Source: Anaeramoeba flamelloides (Eukaryota > Metamonada > Anaeramoebidae). From it: 64,000 nucleotides of DNA. Under the pieces are notes generated by a model, which saw only the letters and a list, made by a program, of their open reading frames with translations, made no database searches and had not been told where the DNA came from. The stretch lies in assembly GCA_027625915.1 (NCBI GenBank), contig JANTQA010000029.1, forward strand, positions 2,542,001 to 2,606,000, read 5' to 3'. The position numbers were made by a program, and so were the translations under genes. Positions 37,130 through 47,932 of the stretch are shown piece by piece (the stretch's first letter is position 1; each line of letters starts with the position of its first letter).

Positions 37130-37410
37130 CAAATAAAAAGGAAGTAAAAGAATACACATCAAAAGAATAGTTGATACCCGTTTGTAATAAAACAAAAAAA
37201 AAACAATAGATAGATTTTTAAGAAAATATGAAAAACTCAAATTCTTGGAGAGTCATTGAGAAAAACAAAAATGTTCATTTTGATCTTCCGATTGAAGATT
37301 TAATAAAATTCCAATAGAAACTAATAGGATTTCTCTTAATTATTTTCACTGTTTTCGATAGCATTAGAATAACACTTTTTTATTAAGTGATTATCAGTCT
37401 TGAAATAAAA
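37130..37410 (-). repeat. R4 repeat, copy 2
   Basis: Reverse-strand match to 13890-14190, sharing AATAGAAACTAATAGG-like and GAATAGTTGATACCCG-like blocks. Confidence 0.6.
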
Positions 37411-40089
37411 AAAAAATTTGCAAATGAATAAGATGTGAAAATCAAATGTGAAAAAATGAAATAATTTGAAAAAATGATTAAAATTTTGAAATTTCAATAT
37501 AAATATTTTTTGTTCTAAAATTCATTCAAAACCTTTACTCGCATATAATTCGTACACCAATAGGCCTCTTTTGCGGGAAAATGGTTTATTAAGCATCTAT
37601 TAACACAATATTTTTTTAAAAGAACTATTTATCTTGACTAGATTAAAAATTTAGAGTAAAAATTTGATTATTTGATTATTTTTTTTTTTATTTTAAAAAA
37701 AAAACATAAGTTGTTCTCAAAAAAGATCGGATCTTTAATATGTATATTTCTCAATTTATTTTCTTTTGAATTGTTTGTCGGAAACCCATATTAAAAATGA
37801 AAAGTAGGACAAAATTTGATTTTATCGTTTTTTATAAACTCCATTTCAAACAATCATACTAATCTGAAATAATAAATTGAAAAAAATGTATATCCTTTAG
37901 TATTCAAGAATCTTTAATTGACAAATTTTATTAATAATTCCCTTTTAAATTACTCTAAAAATATACAAACTTGATATTGCAAAAATTAACAAAAATAAAA
38001 TCAAAAATTGAAAAAAAGTGAATAACAATTTTTGAAAAGAGTATTGCAGATTTTTTATTACTGAACTTTCACTGATAAAAAAGTAAACAAGAAGATATTT
38101 TGCTAATAAAAAAAATCATTTTAAAAAAACATTATATTATTTTAATTTTTAAATTAATCATTATGTATTTTTTAAAAATGATTTTTTTTTCACTTAACTC
38201 CGCAAAAAAGGATGATAGAAATCTAAAAGGGAAAATTAAAAAATATAAAAGTGGATCCAAAAAAAAAAAAAAAAAGGAAAAAGAAAAACAAAAGTAAAAA
38301 TTTGAAAAAGTTAAACAAAAATTTTATGAAATTAGAAAAATAAATCATATATAAAAATTGAAAAAAAAATTTTTTGATAAAGAATATGGGATAAAACAAC
38401 ACCAAACCACTTTCAATAACATTATAAAGCGACGTACGAAGATTTTTAAAAAATAGTTTATAAATTTGTTATATATTAATCAAACTATATATATTATAAT
38501 ATTAATTATTTTTTTTTGTTTGAATTATGTTTTATAAAAATTGTTTTATATGGTAAAATCTGATAAGCAATAGATTTGAAATTTTTAAAAAAATTTTTTA
38601 TATTTTTCCGTGTTTTTTTTTTTTTTTTTCCAATTTTCTTGATGTATTACAAATATTAGAGAATACTTTTATTGAAGAAAAAAGTTAAAACATGACTTTT
38701 CATTTTTCAAGTTGAATGAAAGTTGATTATCTAGTTGTATTCGATGCTTCGGTAAACATAATTATATTCGTCTGGATTTGGATATTCTTTGGCAAAAAAA
38801 AAACAATCGAAATTTTCTCAATTCCAACAATTTTCAAAATTTTACATTTTCAAAGATTATACCAAAATTTGATTTTAATATTTCTTTATGTCCATTTCAA
38901 ATCCAGAAACAGAAAAAAATTCTTCAAGCGGTATGAAATTTATTTTACAGTAACTTTTGGAAGTTTGAATTGTGTTATAATTTAAACATGTTCTTGATAA
39001 TCCTTCAAAGTAGTTTTTTTTTCAAAATAAAATTTCCTCAACAATCAGTTTGAAGATTTTTTACTTGAGTTGATGTTAATTTTAACCTTTGAAATTAGAA
39101 CTTTTTTTAGTCAAATTTCTTCAGAATGAAAATTTTTTTGAGAAGTGAAGTAATTTAAAATAATAAACCAACACTCCCCAAAATGAAAATGTAGTCATTA
39201 AGGAAGAAAGTAACTTTTAACTTTATTGGAAAGTTTGCACACGATATCATTATTGAAAAAAATATTTTGATTACAAAGAGATATTGAAACTTTTTAATCG
39301 TAATAATTTAGTTACTAAATTTGTGAAAAGAATAAAAATAAACCCTATAGTATAATATTTTTTCAATTTTTTGTTCATTTTTTATTTTTTTTTTTCAGAA
39401 ATTTCTATTATTGTGAAGTATCATTATTGAATATGAAAAACTATATTAGCACTTTTAGGAGGAAATTATACAAATTAAAAACAAATTAGTAAGTGGTGTA
39501 GGATAGATTTATAAAAACAATTGAAAAACTTTTCGTTTTGCTAGAAAAACCGCAAATAATGAGACTCGATTTATAAGGACCTTTTTACGAGAAGGTCGTA
39601 AACATAAAAAATGGTTATATTATTATTAAAAATAGTTATAAATAATACACAACATAATTTAATAACATTTTGTCACATAAGGAAAAAATTTGCTCTTTTT
39701 AAAAGCGTTTTTTAAACTATCAATTTTAATTTAAAAGAAACCTATTCCAATAAAAAAAAAAAAATAGATCAAAATTTAGATTTTTGTTGTTTGTTCGAAA
39801 TTTCAGAAAACCGAGTTTAAGAAACCAAACTGAAGATACACTTCTTCAACTTCATGAAAACTTATTCAATTCAAAAATAATAAAAGAAGAGAACAATAAT
39901 TAATAAAAAATTCACAAATTTAATCTACTAAAAAATGATTTTTTTTTCAAGGTTGTATACTTTTTTATCATATTTGAACTAAATTTTTGTTCAATTTTAG
40001 CCATACGATATTTGTGATATTTTTTTTATTCTTTTTGTTTTAAAATTTCTCTTTATATATATTTTTTTAATTTTCTAATAAAAAAATAA

Positions 40090-40690
40090 AATTCCGCTTT
40101 TAAAAGTTTGTATTTGTATGTTGCTACAAATATTAAGGTTTAATGATCAATATTTCAACTCCAAAGTTGCAAAATATATTTCTTAAATTTATGGTGAAAT
40201 GTAGAAAAGTTGTTAAAAAATCTAATTGTTTTCAAAAAATATAATAATTCTCAAACAGATTCCGTCAAATTATTTTTTAATATTTGAAATTTACTTGAAA
40301 ATACAATAAGGTGGTTGGAAAATGGTAAAGAAAATTAATCAGTCTTTGGGTTTTTATAAAGACAATTATTGACGAAATGTTGAAAGTAAACAATGAAAAA
40401 TTAGTTACTTTTGGAAGTTCAAAATATGAATTATTGAATATCAGAATACTGTTCTTTTCGGTTTCTATTTTTAGGATTTTAAAGGTAAATTAAAAAAAAA
40501 TACAACATGAAAATTTTTAATAGTGATCCTAAGTAAAAAATTTATTAATTAATATTTCAGAAAATATGAGTAAAAATTTTTAAGAGATATTTGAATAATG
40601 TAAAACTAATATTCTTTTCAATTCAAATACAGTATACTTTGATTATAGACAAATATATGGGTAAACTAATTCCTTAAATGCAATAATGGA
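40090..40690 (+). repeat. R2 interspersed repeat, copy 2
   Basis: Same block order as copy 1: CAAAGTTGCAAAATATA, TCTTTGGGTTTTTATAAA, TCAGAATACTG, CAGTATACTTTGATTATAGA. The ends were not resolved. Confidence 0.65.
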
Positions 40691-41118
40691 TGTTAAAGTG
40701 TGGGTTAAATGGTATTTTTTCTGGGGATATGTCAAATAAAAAATCATACATTATCTGATGAAAATGGCCATTCTTAATTTCAAGATCAAATTTCAGTAAA
40801 TTTGAATATATTTTGCGTATTATTTAAAGATAAAAAACAAAGGATGAAATACAAAATATTTTTTTATTCTTGTTCTTTATTATTGATCCATTGGTTTAAT
40901 ATAGACTTAAGTATATTAATTTTTTTGGTAAATTTGATGAATAATTTGTAAGAAAAAAAATTGGAAAATATTCAAAAAGTAAAAAGAAAAAAAAAAAAAA
41001 AACAATTGTTTACTTTAGAGTATTATTTTCATAATATTCTATCACATAACTGTTTTATAATAATTTTAATTATCAATCTGATAATTATATTCAAATAAAT
41101 TAACCCTAAAAAAAAAAA

Positions 41119-41144
41119 AGAAAGAAAGAAAGAAAGAAAGAAAG
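41119..41144. repeat. GAAA tetranucleotide microsatellite
   Basis: Six tandem GAAA units after a poly(A) run, about 40 bases beyond the stop codon of the AKTIP-like gene. Confidence 0.9.
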
Positions 41145-41183
41145 GGATGACATAAATATATAAATAAATAATAGTATTGATAT

Positions 41184-41598
41184 TTATTTTACGATTTCTT
41201 TGTTCAAGCTGGAAATCAATTTTGTTAGTTCGCCAATTTTTTCTGAAGAAATTTTCTTATTGGTAAATGTCGGTCTTTTATTTTCTTGATCCTCTTCATT
41301 CTGTTTTTTTTTTGAAAATTGCGACTCCAGAATTTGTTTTTTGACTTGATCGAATAAAGGATTCCAATTGGTAAAGGGGAAAATAGAATTTTGATCGTTT
41401 TCGGAAAACAAACGAAGAGATTTTTCAATTGATTTTTTAATTTTTTTTTCAAATTCTTTTGGCTTTGTTAAAAGCAATTGAAAGGCGTCAATATTGATAT
41501 AATTTGTTGTGAGTATTGGGTAAAAAATGCTTTTGGTGTACCTTAAGATGTCAATAACGTGATCACTGATATAAAATTATTATTATAAGATATTTATA

Positions 41599-41694
<96 letters not shown>

Positions 41695-43976
41695 TATTGT
41701 TTGTGGAGGTTTAGCAAAGGGTTGTAAAATAAGGTAATTTCTTTGATTGGGGAAACAAAGGCGAGAAAAACAAAAGTGAAAGGTGACTCGGGGTTAAAGA
41801 TTCATTTTAGAAAAGTAAATATCAACAGTTTTAAAATTTGACTTGAAAAGGGTTTAAAGGTGATTTAATCACTAAAAAATAAAAATAAAAAATTAGATTT
41901 TAGCTGTGATCAAAAAAAAAATTAAAAAAATAAATTTTTTTTTTGTAATTTATATTGTTGAAAAATTTACAAAAATTGTGTTTTAATGTCAAATTACATT
42001 ACGATAAACATACCTTTTTCCAAAATTAAACAATAATTAGGAAGAAAAAATTGAAAAAACAATTTTTTTTTTTTTGTTTTTGACTATAGAATTTTTAAAA
42101 ATGGGGGGTATACAATTAGGAAAAAACTGAACACTGATTACACATCAAAAAAAAAAAATCAGTTATTATCATCTAAAAAAAAATTTTTTTTTTAAAAAAA
42201 TTGAATTTAGGGTTAAACTTTTCTATATCTCAGTGGGGCTGAATTTATTTTTTCCAAACTAGCGATGTGAAGTTGTTGATTCTGTTTAGAGCAATGTATA
42301 TTTGTTAGATTCAAAATCAATTTTAATCACAAAAATTCCTTTCGAGGGTAAATGGTTTTAACAGTATTTGGTTTTTTGTTGAAATATATGGTAATGGTAT
42401 ATTCATTATAAGAGAAAATAAAAAAATAAAAGAATTAAAAAACATTTTTAAAAGATAAAACACAAAGTTAAGAAAAAAAAAATCACTCAAAAGGTTTGAA
42501 AGGGTGGGTTAAACCATATGACTACCACTTTTCAAAACCACTGTTGCTCATTTTTACATAAAATAACTCTGAACTTTTTAATCAGGGTTGTGTTTTTGTA
42601 ATCTCTAAAAGAAACCAAAATTATCTGATTTGTTGTTAAGAGGTTAACATCTATCACAAAGAAGTCTAAAAATTAAAGTTGGTTTTAATGAAGGTAAAGT
42701 ATATGGGTGTTTCGTTGTTCAAAAGTCGCTCAAAAATATATTAGTAAAATAGTTCTAAAAGTTGATCTAATCAATTAAAAATGATCCTTGTTTTTAGAAA
42801 AAAACCCAAAATTTTTAGAAAAAAATCTGCATTTCGCCATTATTTTTAAGGGTTTAATATTCAATTGTTCGTACTTTAAATAAACAATATCTTTCTTGCT
42901 TTTATTTTAAAATGTAAATAAGCTTTTAAAATTCGAATTGTTTTAAAAAAATCAAAAATTAACGAATTGATTTTTTTGACAAATTATTTCTCATATATTG
43001 GAAATATATTGATGTTACAATTAGTTTCATAAACGGAACTTGAATAAACAATTTTTGGGTTTTTATATTGATAATTAATTGGGTAAATCTTTGAAATTAA
43101 AAAATTATATAAATAGTTACTTTTGGAGGTTCTAAATATAAATTATTAAATACCAAAATACTAATTTTTTGTTTTTCTATTTTTAGATTTGGAAAAGAAA
43201 TTAAAAAAAAATTTCCAAAATTCAAATTTTTAATTGTGATTTATCGTTAAAAAAGCAATAATTTATTTACAATACTATTTGTAATAGACTTTTTAGAATC
43301 ACGAAACTATGGGTTCACTGATACCATTTGCTTCCAATTACAGTATACTTTGATTAGAGACAAATCAATGTGTGACGCCAATCCCTTAATTTCTGATTAA
43401 TTATTTTCTTGATAAAACGTTATTGAACGTGAAGAAAAAAAACACATTTGTTAGTAAGGAAAGTCTGTGTAATTGGGTTTTGTTTCGTTTGTTAGTCTCG
43501 CTCTCGAACAACAAAATATAAAACAAAAAAAAAGATAAGGTCAAGTAGTTACCTGTAAGGTGTCCATTTTGGAAAAGCAGGAAGAAGATTTAGTTTGCCA
43601 TTTGAATCAATTTGTGGATGGAAAGGGTTTGTTTGAAAAATCACAGATGGTGGATCATTTGGAAAAGATCGTGGGAAATTTATTTTAAATTGGAAAACAC
43701 CACCTAAGAATTAACAAAATTTCAGAAAACAAAACAAAACACAACAAAAATTAAAGATCCAATAATACGATGAGCAAAAGTAAGTAAATAAAGAAAAAGG
43801 AAAAATTTACTGCTATATTTCCCATGTCTCAGAAAAATTACACCATTCCATTGCAAGATATCAGAAAGATCGGGTAGTACATAAATGCCAGAAGGAATAT
43901 CACTTTCACAGATAAGAGAATACTCAAGTGATATTAAACGATCAAGAAATTGTAAATTCAGCTCTTGTTTGCTCAT
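41184..43976 (-). CDS. AKTIP/FTS-type inactive ubiquitin E2 variant, 232 aa (exons 43976-43811, 43703-43553, 41565-41184)
   Basis: AKTIP (Fused Toes) is an E2-like subunit of the FTS-Hook-FHIP complex, which links cargo to dynein; telomere roles are also known in animals. Three exons join cleanly: AGCA|GTAAAT to CTTAG|GTGG, then TACAG|GTAACT to ATCAG|TGAT. Exon 1 gives LEYSLICESDIPSGIYVLPDL... and WNGVIFLRHGKYS; exon 2 gives GVFQFKINFPRSFP and FHPQIDSNGKLN; exon 3 gives SDHVIDILRYTKSIFYPI. This is the E2 fold. Where an active E2 has the catalytic Cys after the HPN-like motif, this protein reads NGKLNLLPAF with no Cys. The later FTNWNPLFDQVKKQIL resembles the human AKTIP C-terminal motif. The last 50 residues are charged and probably helical. 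All three exons are needed for the fold. The identity rests on motif order, and I am fairly sure of it. Confidence 0.88.
41600..41692. repeat. (AT)n(GT)n compound microsatellite in an intron
   Basis: About 15 AT units followed by about 31 GT units on the plus strand. In the transcribed minus strand it reads as a CA repeat then an AT repeat, ending about 33 bases before the splice acceptor of exon 3. Likely highly variable in length. Confidence 0.95.
42820..43390 (+). repeat. R2 interspersed repeat, copy 3
   Basis: Shared blocks GAAAAAAATCTGCATTTC, TTTTTTTGACAAATTATTTC, AAATACCAAAATACT and CAGTATACTTTGATTAGAGA, in the same order as in copies 1 and 2. Confidence 0.68.
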
Positions 43977-44616
43977 TCCTCTTGAGAAAAAAAGATCAAA
44001 GAATAAAAAATAAGAAAATAAATATTACCGTTAAGATATTTTTGATTTAATTAAACAAGTGAGGATTTTTGATAAAAGTCATAAAAGTTAAGATAAATCG
44101 AGTTTTTTGAATCTGATTTGCTGGTTAATGAATATTTTACAAATTCTCTATGATAATCGAAAATTGAATATTTTGATGATTTTCTTCTTACATATTTTTA
44201 CCTTAAACTTTTATAAACATGAATGAAACAAAATTTTCATTTGTCTTTATGAAATAAAGATTCATAAGTCCAAAGTCAAATTTTCAATATATTTACTTTT
44301 CAAAACAGGCTGTTGTATCATCACTTTTCAATTTGGGAACTTGAGTAGTTTTATTCTACGTTTTTTTATATTTTGGGAAAGCTGAAGGAAATTTTTTTTC
44401 GATTTAGCGCCCAATTACAAGTAACAGTATTTTTTTAAAATGAGATTTGTAAAAAATCAAAACTTTTGAAATGAGAAATACTAAAGGAACCCAAAAGATT
44501 TAAGGAAAAGGTGACAAGTTAATCTTGAGCTTTTTTTCAACAGAAGTATTCAAAAAAAATATATGTTGTTAAAATGATTTGTTAATTGTTTTAAGTTTTT
44601 GGTGAATTTTTTTTAA

Positions 44617-45967
44617 GGGATTAGCTACACCATAAGACATGACAAAAATTTGAGAGAGATGAGATAAGAGTATTTTATTTTAGTGGGGTTTGATCAGAGA
44701 TTCTCTAAAATTTTTTTTTTTTAATAATTATTTGATATTTTTTTTTAGTAATGTTAAACAATAAAAAAAAAGAAATTATATTGATAAAATAGATTTTTTT
44801 TATTTTTCAAAAATAAACTTAATTCCATTAGTTTAGGCACATTTTATACAGTTGGAAAAATAACAATAACATGATTTACATCCAATTTGGAAGTAATTTT
44901 AATTTAACAAACTATTTCATTTTTTGTCTTTTTTGTTTTTGTTTTCATTTTCTTTTTTTTCCAGTTACTTAATCTGTTTCGTTAGATCTGGAATTTTTTT
45001 TCGAATGGTTGATAGAGGGTTAAAGTTGAGTTTGTGAAATTGAAAAACCCACATACAATTATTTGATGGTATCTTATGATTTGATCGATCAACAATTGTT
45101 GGTGTAATTTCAACAAATCTACCTATAGAATTTTTTGTTTAGCTTGTCTCCTTATTTTGGACATACATGCTTTGATTTTTTTGTTTTATATTTTTTTCTT
45201 TTATTTGGTTGAAAATGATTACTTATAAAAACATTAATACTATGTTACTTAAATGTGCTTTTATTTTACCTTTGGAAAATTATAATAAATTGAGTTTTTG
45301 TTTTCTTATCGTTGATTTTAGATTATCCAAATTTTTTGACTGGGGTTTAGTTTTTTTTTTTGGGAGAAGATAATTTTAGATTTTTAGAATAAAACTTCTA
45401 ACTATTTTGAGGTTTAAAATTTGATAAAAAATAATCATATTCATGTCTCCAATTCCACCAAATCCAACTATTTAAAATCCTAACAAGTAATTCTTTGGGA
45501 TAATGATTATTTTTTGGAATCCTTCTAGCTATTTAAGTCCCATTCCTATTTCCTTTTTGTGATTCTCTCAATTGTAATAGTGTTGCTCATTTTAAACAAA
45601 ATCCATTCATCTAAAATATAACTGATAAAAAATATTTTTAATTGCTTTTTGTTATCATGATTAAAAAAATTCAAAAATGATGAAAAAATAAAAAAATGAA
45701 AAAATTAAATGCCTTGATAGAATGTTGAGAGAAGGATAAAAGATAAGTTATTCAACATCTAAAACACTATTTTAAGAAATTCAACTCAACATTCTATTGT
45801 GACAATTTCTTTGAGACTTTGTTCAAAAAAATTTAAAAAATCTAATGAATGAAGTACTTTAAATAATAAAAATCAACTAGACACAACCAAAGTAAAAAAT
45901 GTTATTTTCTGATCCTCTTCAAAATTGTAAAAAAGTGAAAAATTTTTCCTTTACCGTGGCTACTCCC
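44617..45967. mobile_element. T1-type TTAA-flanked element with nested R1, 1351 bases
   Basis: Flanked by TTAA at 44613-44616 and 45968-45971. The inverted ends read GGGATTAGCTACAC and GGGAGTAGCCACGG. The TTAA target and GGG ends are typical of piggyBac-like elements, and no transposase ORF is present. A minus-strand R1 copy lies inside at about 44835-45170. A hairpin with arms AGAATGTTGAG/CTCAACATTCT lies at 45718-45799. Confidence 0.7.
44835..45170 (-). repeat. R1 repeat, copy e, nested in the TTAA element
   Basis: Contains GATTTGATCGATCAACAATT, AATCTGTTTCGTTAGATC and, near the right end, CTCCTTATTTTGGACATACA, all mirrored relative to copies c and d. Confidence 0.75.
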
Positions 45968-46894
45968 TTAAGTTTTCCAGAATTCACAAGAAAAAAAAAA
46001 AATCCATAGAATATACCCTATTCATGTGAATCTAGGACAACCTATAATATGAAATGTTTATCAAAAGTAATTTTTTTCCGATATATTTTAATTTTATTAG
46101 ACAAATACAGAATTTTCCAAACTATTAGCTATTATCTCTTCAATTAAATATCCCAAAGTTAAATTAAACCAAAATTCATCTTTCAAGTCCATTTAAAAGT
46201 TTCTTACCCCAAAAAACACCTTTTTTTTCTCGACTAGAGACTATATACAAAACAGTAGTAATAGTAACAACAATAGATCCAATAACTCAAAATTTTTTTA
46301 AGTGCTGAATATTGGTTATATTGTAATTTACAACTTTATTACTAAGTTCGGAATGTTAATTAAAGTAATAGTTTTGTCTAACTCAAAATTTCTAATTTTA
46401 TTTTTTTCATATTCGTAAATAGAAAATCAAACTTGTTTTAATTGTGAATAGAATCAACATAAATTCTAACTCCTACACTGAAAACCACAATCAACGACAT
46501 CGCATAACCCTTTTTAATTTGAAATGAAATCATAGATTTTCTTTTCTCTTTTTCTTTTTAGCCAATGAATCAAAAGCAAACTTTTTTCAAGTTTTGTTCA
46601 AAAAAACAAGGTTATTTTTTCGATGATTGGAACTTTTAACAATTAAAGGTATGGATTAGAAAAGAAGTAATGCTTTTATAAGAGGACTTTTTGAGATTGG
46701 TTGAATAACATTTCGCAAAAATACAATCGTTTGAATCAAAAAAAAAAAAAAAAAAAAATGATTTAACATTTCGTTTCTACCTCCCTGTCATCTATAATAT
46801 TTATTGTTTCTATGACACCGTGTTTAATTTAATGTTTCGCTGTGTATGACTGGATAATTAATTAAAAAAAATTTTGCAAAGAAATTTTTGCTTA

Positions 46895-47932
46895 TTATAA
46901 TAACTTTTCAAAGTTTTCATCTTGGTTAATGCTGTCGTTAGTTTTGCAGAGCTTTGGCCAATTCACAAGATCATATAAATTTTTTAGCATATTCCCACGG
47001 TCCTCTTTTTTGATTTTCCAACCGTGTGAGAAGCAAAGCCATTCGATGTTATAATTAAGCATTGCAATCGGGCCCATATTTTCCGAATTTTCCGAATTTT
47101 CTGCGCCTAACACAAATCTTTTTTCTCTTTTTTGTCCATCGCGCTTGACCGTTTTCCTCCAGATTTGTGTGTGTGCTGATCCCACCATTGACATTTCAAA
47201 GGGAAGGCTTGTTCCTAAAATTCCTGAAAGGATTCCCAAAAATTGCGCAACGTATCCTAATGCAGTTTTTTTTGAATGCTTATAATAGCACTCATGCTTT
47301 TTGTTTGGGTTTGGGAGCTTGTTGTGCAAAATAAAATATTCAATCTCATCTTTTTTAACTCTTTTTTCCGTTTTTTCCGTTTTTTCTGTTCTTTCTGTTC
47401 TTTCTTTCTTCCTTTGTTTCAAATTTGATTTCTTCACACCCTTTTCAGAAAGATCGAAACCCCCTTTCTTTCTTCTTTGGGGTTGTCTTTTGCTTTTTTC
47501 AACCTTGATAATTGGGAATAATTCTAACAATTTTCGAACCATCCCAAGGCGTGTTTCAGACAAAGCCACCTTAATCTTTTGGTGTTCTTTTTGTAACGAA
47601 ACAGTATCACTTTTTTCGTGGCTTGACTTTTGTTTCCTTTGAATTAGCCTCTTCACAGCACTTTGGAGTTTTTCTGTTCGTGTGTTGATCTCTTCTTGTA
47701 AAGCAACTACACGTTCTTTGATCTCTTGTGATTCCTTTTCCGCATTTTGCAAAGATTTTTTCAATGAGAGGCTTGTGTACTGGCTCGTTAGGATCGACTC
47801 GTCCATTTCATTTAATTTTTGCAGTGGGATAAGCTTTTTGTTTAACTTTTTTTTTAATTTGGACAACTCAAGTTTTTTTTGTTGATAGTGTTTGTACCGA
47901 AGTAAAACATCCTGTGGCTCAATGCCTTCCAT
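46895..47932 (-). CDS. UVRAG/Vps38-like autophagy protein, 345 aa
   Basis: UVRAG/Vps38 is a subunit of class III PI3-kinase complex II with Vps34, Vps15 and Beclin 1/Atg6, acting in endosome maturation and autophagy. Seen: a long coiled coil (about residues 10-120, heptads such as LSKLKKKLNKKLIPL), then LSETRLGMVRKLLELFPIIK, a basic low-complexity stretch with ERTEKTEKTEK repeats, then a C-terminal domain with HNKLPNPNKKHE, ALGYVAQFLGILSGILGTSL and LNYNIEWLCFSHGW. This order matches the UVRAG C-terminal half; ATG14 is the main alternative. The start is the ATG at 47932; the frame runs two codons further to a TTG at 47938, and an in-frame TAA lies just upstream with no splice acceptor between. 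It lacks the N-terminal C2 domain of animal UVRAG. Base composition is slightly less AT-rich than its neighbours and no intron is seen. Confidence 0.8.
   Translation of the reverse strand: MEGIEPQDVLLRYKHYQQKKLELSKLKKKLNKKLIPLQKLNEMDESILTSQYTSLSLKKSLQNAEKESQEIKERVVALQEEINTRTEKLQSAVKRLIQRKQKSSHEKSDTVSLQKEHQKIKVALSETRLGMVRKLLELFPIIKVEKSKRQPQRRKKGGFDLSEKGVKKSNLKQRKKERTERTEKTEKTEKRVKKDEIEYFILHNKLPNPNKKHECYYKHSKKTALGYVAQFLGILSGILGTSLPFEMSMVGSAHTQIWRKTVKRDGQKREKRFVLGAENSENSENMGPIAMLNYNIEWLCFSHGWKIKKEDRGNMLKNLYDLVNWPKLCKTNDSINQDENFEKLL

Larger units (their letters stand above)
36709..41183. other. Intergenic region between MSH4 and AKTIP-like genes (convergent 3' ends)
   Basis: No gene recognised. 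It holds R4 (37130), R2 (40090) and a GAAA tetranucleotide run at 41119-41144. The 89-codon ORF at 38716 and the Lys-rich ORF at 38100 show no protein family signal. Confidence 0.6.
41566..43552 (-). other. 1.99-kb second intron of the AKTIP-like gene
   Basis: Donor GTAACT at 43552, acceptor TATCAG at 41566, phase 2. It carries R2 copy 3 and the AT/GT microsatellite just upstream of the acceptor. The first intron of this gene (43810-43704) is only 107 bases, the size range usual for protist introns. Confidence 0.82.
43977..46894. other. Intergenic region between AKTIP-like 5' end and UVRAG-like 3' end
   Basis: Nearly half is the TTAA-flanked element 44617-45967. In 43977-44610 and 45972-46894 I see only AT-rich sequence with poly(A) runs such as 46740-46758, and no gene. 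Confidence 0.6.

Noticed and set aside
38100-38985. ORFs of 65 and 89 codons between MSH4 and the AKTIP-like gene
   Set aside because: Lys-run and hydrophobic low-complexity content with no start context, conserved motif or splice support.
47301-47885. Plus-strand ORFs of 113 and 67 codons
   Set aside because: They lie opposite the UVRAG-like coiled coil and basic region; the minus-strand reading has clear family motifs.
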